Under the pieces are notes generated by a model. That model worked only from the letters and a program-made list of their open reading frames with translations. It did not search any database and was not told the origin of the DNA. A stretch of 17,081 nt of DNA from JAVBSC01 sp031547305 (lineage in GTDB: Bacteria > Desulfobacterota > Desulfovibrionia > Desulfovibrionales > Desulfovibrionaceae), in contig JAVBSC010000091.1 in assembly GCA_031547305.1 (NCBI GenBank), positions 1 to 17,081 of the forward strand, in the 5' to 3' direction. The position numbers and the translations under genes were made by a program. Positions 1 to 7,836 of this stretch are shown here, piece after piece; position 1 is the first letter of the stretch; each line of letters begins with the position of its first letter.

Positions 1-426
1 CTGGGCGTTTCCGCCGCCCTGGGCCGGAACAAGGTCGGGCCGCTCTTTTATTCCGCCGGCAACGTCCTGAGCGGCGGCGTGGGGGCGGACCCCATGCTGG
101 CCGCCACCAGCACCAGCAATCTTGCGGCCACGGGCGAAACCAAGCGCGAAAACTACGTGACCACCTCCATCGGGGCCAGGGTCACCCAGGTGCTGCCCAA
201 CGGCCTGATGCAGGTGGAAGGCGCGCGGGAAATCCGCGTGAACGACGAAACCGAATACATGGTGGTCACCGGCCTGGTGCGCTCCAGCGATATTCTGGCC
301 GACAACAGCGTGCTCTCCACCCAACTGGCGGATTCCAGCATTTCCTACTACGGCAAGGGCACCCTGGCCGACAAGCAGAAGGCCGGCTGGCTGACCAGAC
401 TTTTAGACAACATCTGGCCCTTTTAA
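1..426 (+). CDS. flgH: Flagellar L-ring protein FlgH (3' part, truncated by window start)
   Basis: An open frame enters from base 1 and ends at TAA 424-426, giving 141 residues of the C-terminal part. FlgH is the outer-membrane lipoprotein that forms the L-ring bushing around the flagellar rod. The visible part has the family features: a SAGNVLSGG segment, an ENYVTTSIGARVTQVLPNG stretch, the VNDETEYMVVTGLVR strand, and the typical end GTLADKQKAGWLTRLLDNIWPF read in parts (GKGTLADKQK then DNIWPF). The lipoprotein signal and true start lie outside the window. flgI starts 49 nt downstream on the same strand, the usual flgH-flgI order. An internal ATG at 91 should not be taken as the start because homologous sequence continues upstream of it. 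Confidence 0.95.
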   Translation: MGVSAALGRNKVGPLFYSAGNVLSGGVGADPMLAATSTSNLAATGETKRENYVTTSIGARVTQVLPNGLMQVEGAREIRVNDETEYMVVTGLVRSSDILADNSVLSTQLADSSISYYGKGTLADKQKAGWLTRLLDNIWPF

Positions 427-475
427 TTAACCTTAACCGCAAGATATTTTCGCCGGATCGCCCAAGGAGTTCAAC

Positions 476-1597
476 ATGCGCAAGGAACACCGCTTAACCC
501 GCATACTGGCCGCCGCCCTGCTGGCCCTGCTGCTCTGCCCGGCCACGGCCCAGGCCGTGCGCATCAAGGACATCGCGTCCTTCGGCGGCGTGCGCGACAA
601 CCAGCTTATCGGGTACGGCCTGGTGGTAGGCCTTTCCGGCACCGGGGATAAAAAGGACTCCGCCTTCACCATGCGCAGCATGGTCAACATGCTGGACAAG
701 ATGGGCGTATCCGTGGAACAGCGCCTGCTCAAGCCCAAAAACGTGGCCGCGGTCATGGTTACGGCGCGCATGCCTGTTTCCGCCAAGCCAGGCTCCCGCC
801 TGGACGTCACTGTTTCCTCCCTGGGCGACGCCACCAGCCTTACCGGCGGCGTGCTTTTGCAAACCCCGCTCAAGGGCGTGGACGGCAACATCTACGTTCT
901 GGCCCAGGGCCCGCTCACCGTGGGCGGCTACAGCATCGGCGGCGGGCAGCAGGGCGCCCAGGCCGTGGCCCAGAAGAACATCACCACCGTGGGGCAGGTG
1001 CCCAACGGCGGCATTGTGGAACGCGGCATACCCTTTGAGTTCAACAACCAGAACAAGCTTACGCTGGCCATGCACGTGCCGGATTTTTCCACCACCAACC
1101 AGGTGGTGGAGCGTCTGAACGAAGCTTTGGGCGGCACCTTTGCCAGAGCTTTGGACATTTCCTCCATCGAATTGCAGATTCCCAACGACTTTAAAGGCAA
1201 TCTGGTGCCCCTGATGGCCTCTGTGGAAAACATGGAAGTCATTCCGGACCAGGCCGCCAAAGTGGTGGTGGACGAAAAAACCGGCACCGTGGTCATTGGC
1301 CGCGACGTGCGCATTTCCCGCGTGGCGGTCTCCCACGGTAATTTGCAGGTGGTGGTGCAGGAAAACATGAACGTTTCCCAGCCCGGCCCGTTCAGCGGCG
1401 GCGGCACGGCTGTAACTCCCAGCACGGACATCAACGTGCGCGAAGAAACCCGGCGCCTGAACATCATTGAAGGCGCCACGCTGCAGGAACTGGTGGACGG
1501 CCTCAACTCCGTCGGCGCCACGCCCAGGGATCTCATATCCATCCTGCGCAGCCTTAAGAGCTCCGGCGCGCTCCATGCCAACCTGGAGGTCATTTAA
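476..1597 (+). CDS. flgI: Flagellar P-ring protein FlgI
   Basis: This 373-residue protein has the usual FlgI length. It forms the periplasmic P-ring in the peptidoglycan layer around the rod. The N-terminus is a Sec signal peptide: basic residues (KEHRLTR), a hydrophobic core at residues 10-21, and an AQA cleavage site near residue 27. The mature protein would begin VRIKDIASFGGVRDN and continue with the family hallmark LIGYGLVVGLSGTGDK. The C-terminus (VDGLNSVGATPRDLISIL) is also typical. The ATG at 476 is supported by an AAGGAG ribosome site at 464-469, 6 nt upstream. The stop TAA (1595-1597) directly abuts the ATG of the next gene, so the two are probably translationally coupled. Confidence 0.97.
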   Translation: MRKEHRLTRILAAALLALLLCPATAQAVRIKDIASFGGVRDNQLIGYGLVVGLSGTGDKKDSAFTMRSMVNMLDKMGVSVEQRLLKPKNVAAVMVTARMPVSAKPGSRLDVTVSSLGDATSLTGGVLLQTPLKGVDGNIYVLAQGPLTVGGYSIGGGQQGAQAVAQKNITTVGQVPNGGIVERGIPFEFNNQNKLTLAMHVPDFSTTNQVVERLNEALGGTFARALDISSIELQIPNDFKGNLVPLMASVENMEVIPDQAAKVVVDEKTGTVVIGRDVRISRVAVSHGNLQVVVQENMNVSQPGPFSGGGTAVTPSTDINVREETRRLNIIEGATLQELVDGLNSVGATPRDLISILRSLKSSGALHANLEVI

Positions 1598-2953
1598 ATG
1601 AACGCCTCTCCAGTGGATGCCGGACTGGCCCTTCAGGCGGCGGACAACCAGGATCTCATCCAGCGCAAGATCCAGATGGACGACTTGCGCAAGCGCACCG
1701 GCGATTCGCGCACCAAGGACCAGAAGCTGCGCGAAGCCTGCGAGGGCTTTGAGTCCGTGTTTATCCAGAAGCTCTGGGAACAGATGCGCAAGAACGTGCC
1801 CAAGGAAGGCTACCTGCACAGCAAGGACGAGGAAACCTACCAGTCCATGTTCGACCAGGAGTTCGCCAAAAAAATGGCTTCCGCCGGCGGCATAGGCCTT
1901 GCGGACATGCTTTACGAGCAGCTCAACCAGAAGCTGGGCGACCGCAGCCGGACCACCGGAGCGGCCCGGACCGGCCTGGTGGTGCCTGATTCCGCCAGCG
2001 ACAGCGCCAAAAAGCTGAATACCGCCATAACCCCGCCCAAGGGCGCGGGCAAGGCGGACAATCTGTATTCCGATCTGCCGGACGGGGCCAAGACCGTGGA
2101 GCCGGAAGCCCTGGAAGAACTGGCTCCGGACGCTAAAAACACCGCTCTTCTGAACCAGGCCATCAGCGATCTGGCCGGCGAATCCGGCCAGACGGCCGAA
2201 GCTCCGGAAAAAGTGCTGGGCAAGGCCCTGGAGGAACTGCGGGGGGAAAGCGCCCAGGCTGCGAGCCGGACAGCCCAGGCGAATCCGGCGGCCGGCGAAA
2301 CGGCCCGGATGTTCAGCCCGCAGGAAGGCCCCAGGCTAAGCCCGGAAGAAGCCAGGAACCGCATCAACCAGTTGCGCGCCAAAATCCACGTGGACCCGGG
2401 CGACGGCCCCAAATCCATGCCACGCTCCGCCCAGGCGAAGCGCCAGGACGCCAAAACCCGGAATATTCCCGGCCATGTGGAAACCAGCCGGACTAATGCC
2501 GCTTCCGCCGGCGCCGGACGTCTGCCGCAGGAAATCAGCGGCCTGAGCGCGCCGGTGAACGGCCGGGTCATCAACGGCTTCGGCTGGCGTGGCGCGGCCG
2601 GGGCGCCTGGCAGGGCCTGGCACGGCGGCCTGGATATGCAGGCCAGCGCCGGCGAGGCCGTTAAGGCGGCCAAGGACGGTAAAATTGTTTTTGCCGGACC
2701 GCGCGAGTCCTATGACTCCATGGTCATTCTGGAGCACGAGGGCGGCCTGCGCAGCTATTACGGCAACGCGGAACTGACCGGCGCGAAGGCCGGCGATTCC
2801 GTGAAGTCCGGCGCGGAATTTGCAAGGGTTACCCCAGGCGGGGCCGGGCAGGCAGAATCTGCCGCCTCCAACCACCTGCATTTTGAGCTCCGGCGCGGCG
2901 AACTGGCCCTTAACCCGGAGCAGGCCTTCACAAACTTGACGGCCTCTTTATAA
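1598..2953 (+). CDS. flgJ: FlgJ-type rod-binding protein fused to an M23 (LytM-like) peptidase domain
   Basis: A 451-residue protein in three parts. Residues about 40-110 match the rod-binding domain of FlgJ (LREACEGFESVFIQKLWEQM, then GIGLADMLYEQL), which caps or scaffolds rod assembly. Residues about 115-300 are Ala/Pro/Glu-rich and look like a disordered linker. Residues about 310-450 are an M23 metallopeptidase domain with the zinc ligands present: H342xxxD346 in HGGLDM, and H426-x-H428 in NHLHFEL. It should therefore cleave peptidoglycan cross-bridges to let the rod pass, replacing the GH73 muramidase domain of enterobacterial FlgJ. No clear signal peptide is visible; export through the flagellar secretion apparatus is likely by analogy. 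The ATG follows flgI with zero spacing, with GGAGGT at 1585-1590 as ribosome site. Confidence 0.9.
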   Translation: MNASPVDAGLALQAADNQDLIQRKIQMDDLRKRTGDSRTKDQKLREACEGFESVFIQKLWEQMRKNVPKEGYLHSKDEETYQSMFDQEFAKKMASAGGIGLADMLYEQLNQKLGDRSRTTGAARTGLVVPDSASDSAKKLNTAITPPKGAGKADNLYSDLPDGAKTVEPEALEELAPDAKNTALLNQAISDLAGESGQTAEAPEKVLGKALEELRGESAQAASRTAQANPAAGETARMFSPQEGPRLSPEEARNRINQLRAKIHVDPGDGPKSMPRSAQAKRQDAKTRNIPGHVETSRTNAASAGAGRLPQEISGLSAPVNGRVINGFGWRGAAGAPGRAWHGGLDMQASAGEAVKAAKDGKIVFAGPRESYDSMVILEHEGGLRSYYGNAELTGAKAGDSVKSGAEFARVTPGGAGQAESAASNHLHFELRRGELALNPEQAFTNLTASL

Positions 2954-2972
2954 AATTTGACAGGAGCAAGCA

Positions 2973-3437
2973 ATGTTCGCCCTGATCCGCGACAACCTCA
3001 CCCGCCAGGCCCGGGGCCTGGAACTTCTGGAAAGCCTGCTGCACGAAGAGTTCGAGCACTTGAAAAAGCGCGACACCGACTCCATAGGCAGCCTGGAATT
3101 TTCCATGCACGAGCTGCTGCGCCAGTTGGCTGACGAACGCACGGATCTGAAAAAGTCCATGCACGGCACCAAGATCAAGGAATACGCCGGGCTGCTGCCG
3201 GAGGAAGACGGCGCGGAAGTCCTGCGCCTCTTTGAATGCATTGATACGGCGGAGCAGCGCTGCGCGCGCCAGGCTTCGCTGAACACCGAACTTTCCCTGG
3301 CCCTGCTGGACCAGAGCCATAACCTTATGGCCTTCCTGCACGACCAGATCGCCCCCAAGCCCCAGCTGGTCTACGGGGCCAAGGGACGCTTTGCCGCGCC
3401 CCGTCCCACGGCGGCCCTGATCAACGGGAGACTCTAG
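2973..3437 (+). CDS. flgN: FlgN-like flagellar export chaperone
   Basis: A 154-residue, mostly helical, Leu/Glu/Lys-rich protein with no signal peptide or membrane segment. Size, composition and position immediately before flgK fit FlgN, the cytoplasmic chaperone that escorts FlgK and FlgL to the export gate. Helical heptad-like stretches cover residues about 5-60 and 75-120. The sequence itself is not strongly diagnostic, since FlgN proteins diverge quickly, so context carries much of the call. The ATG at 2973 has an AGGAG site at 2962-2966. The stop TAG (3435-3437) is 1 nt before the flgK ATG, consistent with coupled translation of a chaperone and its client. Confidence 0.82.
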   Translation: MFALIRDNLTRQARGLELLESLLHEEFEHLKKRDTDSIGSLEFSMHELLRQLADERTDLKKSMHGTKIKEYAGLLPEEDGAEVLRLFECIDTAEQRCARQASLNTELSLALLDQSHNLMAFLHDQIAPKPQLVYGAKGRFAAPRPTAALINGRL

Positions 3438-3438
3438 C

Positions 3439-5556
3439 ATGGCCACCAGCATAAACAGCGTGCTTTCCATCGGCACCGGGGCGCTTTTTGCCTCGCAAAC
3501 CGCCATTCAGACCACCGGCAACAACATAGCCAACGTCAATACCGCTGGCTATTCCCGCCAGGCGGTGCGTTTTGAAAGCATGCCGTCGCTGGACTATTTC
3601 CCCGGCCAGATGGGCCAGGGCGTGCTGGCCAAGGAAGTTTACCGCCATTTCGACCAGTTCATCGAGCGGGAATATCTGGACAAGAATTCCGACACCGCCC
3701 GCTGGTCCGCCCAATACTCACAGCTTAAAAACGTTGAATCCCTGTTCAACGAAGCCAACAGCGACGGCATCGGCTCCGCCCTGAACAGCTTCTTCTCAGC
3801 CTGGAACAAGCTGGCCCAGACCCCCAGCGCCCAATCCACGCGCGAAGACGTGCTCAACAAGTCGCAAACCCTTGTCAGCACCCTGCGCAACGCCTCCATG
3901 ACCCTTACGGACATTGAGCAGCGGGTCAACGACCAGTTGACCGGCCAGGTGGATCAGGTCAACAAGCTGATTGAGGAAATCTCCTACCTGAACCGGGAAA
4001 TAAACGCCCACACGGTGACCGGCAAAAACAACGCCAACACCATGCTGGACCAGCGCGACCAAAAGGTGCGCGAATTGTCCGAACTGATCGACGTTGACGT
4101 CATCAACAAGGGCGCCGGGGATTACATTGTCAACACCAAGTCCGGCTACACCCTGGTGGACGGCCTGGAAGCCTTTAAAGTCAGCCTGGAAGGCCCGCGC
4201 GCCTTCAGCAATCTGAGCGCGGGCAGCGCCTTTGACGGCGGCATCGGCTTTGACGGCGCGGACGGCTACGAATACACGGTGGAAATAGTCCAGGGCGGCG
4301 GCATTTCCGCCACCCAGGCGGAGGGCGTGGGCGAGGCCCGGTACAAGGTCTCTCTGGACGGCGGCCGCACCTGGCTCAGCGACGATCTCGGCAACCCGGT
4401 CCTTTATTCCGCGCACACTTCGGAATACCAGACCTACGTGAAGGATCTGGGCATTTACTTCAATCCCGGCACGCAGAACCTTCAGACCGGCGACCGCTTC
4501 ACCATAGTGCCGAAATCAGCGGTGTACTGGATTGAGCCGACCATCGGCCCTATCAACATCTCGCCCCAGGTTTTTCCGGACGGCACCACCAACTACCAGC
4601 GCATCACCGGCGGGGCCATTGGCGGCAACCTGATTTTTCGCGACTACCAGGCGGAGCAGTTCCGGGATCAGCTCGATTCCCTCACCCAGTCCATAATCTG
4701 GGAAGTCAACCGCCTGCACAGCCAGGGTTCCGGCCTGGAAAAACTTACCTACGCCCTGGGCGACCACCGGGTCTCCAGAACCAACGTGCCCTTGGGCGGC
4801 AGCCTGTCCAGCCTGCCCTGGGCCGGGGATCTGCAGGCCGGCAATTTTTCCTTCGCCTTCTACGACAAAGTTACCGGCGAACCAATAAGCAGCACCACGG
4901 ATAACGCCTTCAGCGTGAATTTCAATCCGGCAACGGATTCCCTGCAGGACGTGGTGAACAGAATCAACGCGGCGGCAGGCGGCAAAGTTACGGCCAGCAT
5001 TGTGGACAACCGCCTGCAGCTTGCCGCCGGTACGGACGGCGCGGGCAACGCGCTCTCCTTCGGCGTGGTGGACGACACCACCGGCCTCCTGGCCGGGCTG
5101 GGCATAAACAACTTTTTCAAGGGCACGGATTCCGGCGACATAGCCATACGCGACGAACTGGTGCAAAACCGCAACCTGATCAACGCGGGCCGGGTGAACG
5201 GCGGACTGGAAGGCAACGTTGGCGACAACATCACCGCCAAGGCCATCGCGGATTTGAGCACCGTTAAAGTGAGCATAGACTCGGTCTTTAAAAAGGCCAC
5301 GGAACAGACCATCAGCGCTTACTACGGCACTCTGATCAGCAACGTGGGCGGCGAGACTTCTTCCGCCAGCTTCAACCAGCAGCTTTACGGCACCATGGCC
5401 CGCGACCTGGACGACCGCCAGAGCGAAGTTGCCGGGGTGAACCTGGACGAGGAGATGAGCAACCTCATAAAATTCCAGGCCTCTTACAAAGCCGCCGCCA
5501 AGCTTATTACAACGGCGGACCAGATGCTCCAGACCCTGCTGAGCCTGAAGCAGTAG
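3439..5556 (+). CDS. flgK: Flagellar hook-associated protein FlgK (HAP1), enlarged
   Basis: FlgK joins hook to filament together with FlgL. The N-terminal helix region (SVLSIGTGALFASQTAIQTT, then NNIANVNTAGYSRQ) and the C-terminal region (GVNLDEEMSNLIKFQASYKA, ending ADQMLQTLLSLKQ) are classical FlgK ends that form the coiled-coil D0/D1 core. At 705 residues it is longer than the roughly 550 of enteric FlgK. The extra length includes a beta-rich segment at residues about 265-360, with an Asp-box-like motif SLDGGRTW (305-312) and a closing GDRFTIVPK (351-359). Residues about 455-565 look like a flagellin hook IN domain (SLQDVVNRINAA at 501-512). The Asp-box segment recurs in FlgL. The ribosome site is GGGAG near 3426-3430, inside the end of flgN. 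Confidence 0.96.
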   Translation: MATSINSVLSIGTGALFASQTAIQTTGNNIANVNTAGYSRQAVRFESMPSLDYFPGQMGQGVLAKEVYRHFDQFIEREYLDKNSDTARWSAQYSQLKNVESLFNEANSDGIGSALNSFFSAWNKLAQTPSAQSTREDVLNKSQTLVSTLRNASMTLTDIEQRVNDQLTGQVDQVNKLIEEISYLNREINAHTVTGKNNANTMLDQRDQKVRELSELIDVDVINKGAGDYIVNTKSGYTLVDGLEAFKVSLEGPRAFSNLSAGSAFDGGIGFDGADGYEYTVEIVQGGGISATQAEGVGEARYKVSLDGGRTWLSDDLGNPVLYSAHTSEYQTYVKDLGIYFNPGTQNLQTGDRFTIVPKSAVYWIEPTIGPINISPQVFPDGTTNYQRITGGAIGGNLIFRDYQAEQFRDQLDSLTQSIIWEVNRLHSQGSGLEKLTYALGDHRVSRTNVPLGGSLSSLPWAGDLQAGNFSFAFYDKVTGEPISSTTDNAFSVNFNPATDSLQDVVNRINAAAGGKVTASIVDNRLQLAAGTDGAGNALSFGVVDDTTGLLAGLGINNFFKGTDSGDIAIRDELVQNRNLINAGRVNGGLEGNVGDNITAKAIADLSTVKVSIDSVFKKATEQTISAYYGTLISNVGGETSSASFNQQLYGTMARDLDDRQSEVAGVNLDEEMSNLIKFQASYKAAAKLITTADQMLQTLLSLKQ

Positions 5557-5580
5557 CCTGGATTTTGCAAGGAGCGTATC

Positions 5581-7077
5581 ATGCGAGTTTCGCAACGCCA
5601 GATGTTCAACAACTCCGTTTACAACATGAACCGGGATCTGTCCGCGCTCATGGAGTCCAATATCCAGTCCTCCAGCCAGAAAAAGATCAACCGGCCTTCG
5701 GACGATCCCAATGGCGCGAGCATGGTGCAGATTTACCGCAACTCCCTGTCCAACATAAAAATGTACCAGGACAACCAGGGCACGGCCCAGGGCTGGCTGT
5801 CCGCGGCGGACGGCGTTCTGGACTCCGTACACGAGAACCTGACCCGGATCTTCACCCTGGCTGAACAGTCCGCCACCGGCACCTTGACCGACCAGCAGCG
5901 CGAAGACGCCAGCTTTGAAATCCGCGAGCGTTTCAAGCAGCTTATCAGCCTGGCCAACACCCAGTATGGCGACGGCAGCTACATCTTTGCCGGCCACAAG
6001 ACAGGCCAGGCCCCCTTTGCGGAAACCCTGGCCGTAACCTGCAACGACGCCGCCCTGGCGGGTGAACAGTACACCGTGGCCGGCGGATCGGCCTCCACCA
6101 TTCTGGTCCAGTTCAGGGGGTCCGGCGCGCTCAGCGGCCACCCGGCCTTTGAATACACCACGGACAAAGGCAAAACCTGGCAGACCGGCACCTGGAACGG
6201 CGACAAGCTGGTGGCCGGCGGCGCGGAAGTGAGCTTCAGCGACATGACCGCCAACGTGGCCCAGGCGGACCCGGCCAACGTCAACGAGAAAGACAACGGC
6301 ACCTGGCTGTACATCCGGCCTTCCGCCGAGTACAAGGGCGACGACAACGACACCCAGGTGGTCAAGACCTACCCCGTGGGCGGAGCTGGCCCAACAGGCG
6401 CGGCCAGGGGCGCCTTCAGCCAGGACGTTGCCGTGCGCGTTGACCAGATAGCCGGCGGAGTGGTAAATTATTCCTACAGCCTGGACGACGGCAAAAACTG
6501 GATTGCCGGTTCCGCGCCGGACGCCGCCCCCTACAACCTGCCAATACCCGGCGGATTTCTGGATTTGAGCGGCCAGCCGGCCGCCGGCGACCAGTTCATA
6601 GTCCGGCCGCGCCGGGCGGATATAAACCTGGAAATAGCCAGCCACACGAACATAACCATAAACCTGATCGGCAAGGATGTGTTTGGCGGGCTGTATAAAG
6701 AGCCGTTTTCCACCAACGGCGCACAGCCGGTCTTTGGCGGTGACGCCAGAAATATTTTTGAAGTGGTCGGCCGTCTGGTAGGCTATACGGAAACAAACTC
6801 CCAGCGGGGAGTCCAGGAATGCCTGGAAGCGTTGAAAACCGCCATGACCACGGCTGTGACCGCCCGCACCAACGTGGGCGGCCGCCTGAACCGCCTGGAA
6901 ATAGCCGCCGAACAGATGGAAAACTACAAGATGTCCGAGGAAGACGCCCTGAGCGGCACGGAAGACGTGGACGTGACCGAACTCATGACCAGGCTTGCCC
7001 AGCAGCAGTTGGCCTACAACAGCGTGCTCAAGTCCTCGGCCATGATCATGCAGATGAACCTGATGAACTTCCTGTAG
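5581..7077 (+). CDS. flgL: Flagellar hook-associated protein FlgL (HAP3), enlarged
   Basis: FlgL is the second hook-filament junction protein. The N-terminus (MRVSQRQMFNNSVYNMNRDL, then KKINRPSDDPNGA) and the YIFAGHKTGQAPF segment near residues 136-149 are characteristic, and the C-terminal helix (VDVTELMTRLAQQQLAYNSV) matches flagellin/FlgL D0-D1. The 498 residues exceed the roughly 320 of enteric FlgL. The extra mid-section contains two copies of an Asp-box-like module: TTDKGKTW at 193-200 closing with GTWLYIRP (240-247), and SLDDGKNW at 300-307 closing with GDQFIVRP (336-343). These resemble the insert in FlgK next door. The start is fixed by AAGGAG at 5569-5574, 6 nt before ATG. csrA begins 9 nt after the stop. 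Confidence 0.95.
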   Translation: MRVSQRQMFNNSVYNMNRDLSALMESNIQSSSQKKINRPSDDPNGASMVQIYRNSLSNIKMYQDNQGTAQGWLSAADGVLDSVHENLTRIFTLAEQSATGTLTDQQREDASFEIRERFKQLISLANTQYGDGSYIFAGHKTGQAPFAETLAVTCNDAALAGEQYTVAGGSASTILVQFRGSGALSGHPAFEYTTDKGKTWQTGTWNGDKLVAGGAEVSFSDMTANVAQADPANVNEKDNGTWLYIRPSAEYKGDDNDTQVVKTYPVGGAGPTGAARGAFSQDVAVRVDQIAGGVVNYSYSLDDGKNWIAGSAPDAAPYNLPIPGGFLDLSGQPAAGDQFIVRPRRADINLEIASHTNITINLIGKDVFGGLYKEPFSTNGAQPVFGGDARNIFEVVGRLVGYTETNSQRGVQECLEALKTAMTTAVTARTNVGGRLNRLEIAAEQMENYKMSEEDALSGTEDVDVTELMTRLAQQQLAYNSVLKSSAMIMQMNLMNFL

Positions 7078-7086
7078 GATAATTTT

Positions 7087-7317
7087 ATGCTGATACTCAC
7101 CCGCCGCGCCGGCGAAAGCCTGCACATAGGTGACAACATCAAAATCACCGTGTTCAGCATTCAGGGCAAGCAGGTCAAGCTCGGGATCTCTGTGCCGGCG
7201 GATACCCTGGTTTATCGCGAAGAGATATATTTACGGATAATGGAAGAAAACAAACAAGCCATGCAAACATCAAACTCTGACCTTTTAGCGGCGGCCCGGT
7301 TATGGCAAAGCAAATAG
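7087..7317 (+). CDS. csrA: Carbon storage regulator CsrA (translational regulator)
   Basis: A 76-residue CsrA starting MLILTRRAGESLHIGD, the family signature. RNA-binding residues at the two ends of the fold are present: L4, T5, R6 and the VYREEIY segment with R44. CsrA dimers bind GGA motifs near ribosome sites and repress translation, classically of flagellin in bacteria that pair it with FliW. It is somewhat longer than the 61-residue E. coli protein; the extra C-terminal tail (about residues 56-76) is Gln/Ser/Ala-rich and its last codons overlap fliW. The upstream site is short (TAGGA at 7075-7079, shared with the flgL stop), and its GGA could itself be a CsrA contact, which is inference. 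Confidence 0.97.
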   Translation: MLILTRRAGESLHIGDNIKITVFSIQGKQVKLGISVPADTLVYREEIYLRIMEENKQAMQTSNSDLLAAARLWQSK

Positions 7318-7751
7318 AAATAGATACCCGGCTCGGCAAGCAGACAGTCAGCCTGGACAGGGTGATCCACTTCCCGCGCGGCCTGATCGGCTTTGAAAAC
7401 TTTAAGGACTTTGCCCTGCTGCAAATCCGCGAAGGCGCTTCCATGCTGGTGCTGCAAAGCATGGACGACCCCGGCCTGGGGCTTCTGGTGGCCGACCCCT
7501 TCAGCTTTGTGGACAAATTCAGCCTGCGCATAAGCGATGCGGAACAAAACCTGCTCAAGGCCCAAAGCCCGGACCAGGTGACCGTGCTGGCCACGGTCTC
7601 CATACCGCCCGGCAAGCCGGAAGAAACCAGCCTGAACATGAGCGGACCCATTCTGGTCAACCACGAAACAAAGCTTGGCCTGCAGGTGCCCCAGGGCGAT
7701 CCGGCCCAGCCCTGCAAAATCTATCTGCATCAGCGGACCGTGGAAAAATAA
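7302..7751 (+). CDS. fliW: Flagellar assembly factor FliW (CsrA antagonist)
   Basis: A 149-residue protein of normal FliW length, with the typical start AKQIEIDTRLGK, then the IHFPRGLIGFENFKDFALL segment and a DPFSFV strand. FliW binds CsrA allosterically and relieves its repression of flagellin translation; FliW is in turn sequestered by unexported flagellin. The ATG at 7302 lies inside csrA, giving a 16-nt overlap in a different frame. No good Shine-Dalgarno sequence precedes it, so translation probably depends on ribosomes finishing csrA. The stop TAA (7749-7751) is followed 30 nt later by a strong terminator hairpin, making fliW the last gene of the flagellar transcript. Confidence 0.96.
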   Translation: MAKQIEIDTRLGKQTVSLDRVIHFPRGLIGFENFKDFALLQIREGASMLVLQSMDDPGLGLLVADPFSFVDKFSLRISDAEQNLLKAQSPDQVTVLATVSIPPGKPEETSLNMSGPILVNHETKLGLQVPQGDPAQPCKIYLHQRTVEK

Positions 7752-7781
7752 GGATACGCGGGTAAAAAGAACAGGCAAAGG

Positions 7782-7812
7782 AAAAGCCCGGCGGATGGCC
7801 TGCCGGGCTTTT
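7782..7812. terminator. Bidirectional intrinsic terminator between convergent genes
   Basis: A perfect 11-bp inverted repeat, AAAAGCCCGGC (7782-7792) and GCCGGGCTTTT (7802-7812), flanks a 9-nt loop. The GC-rich core with four A on one side and four T on the other can terminate transcription on both strands. It sits between the ends of fliW (+) and the adhesin-like gene (-), where a shared terminator is expected. Confidence 0.9.
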
Positions 7813-7836
7813 CGCTTTTAAATGTCAAACATGCAC

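Noticed and set aside
494..1819. 441-codon minus-strand open frame opposite flgI
   Set aside because: Antisense shadow of a clearly recognisable FlgI, with His/Gly/Ala-rich composition and no family match.
4516..7125. 869-codon minus-strand open frame opposite flgK and flgL
   Set aside because: GC-rich antisense frame with low-complexity Gly/Val/His-rich translation; the opposite strand encodes clear FlgK and FlgL.
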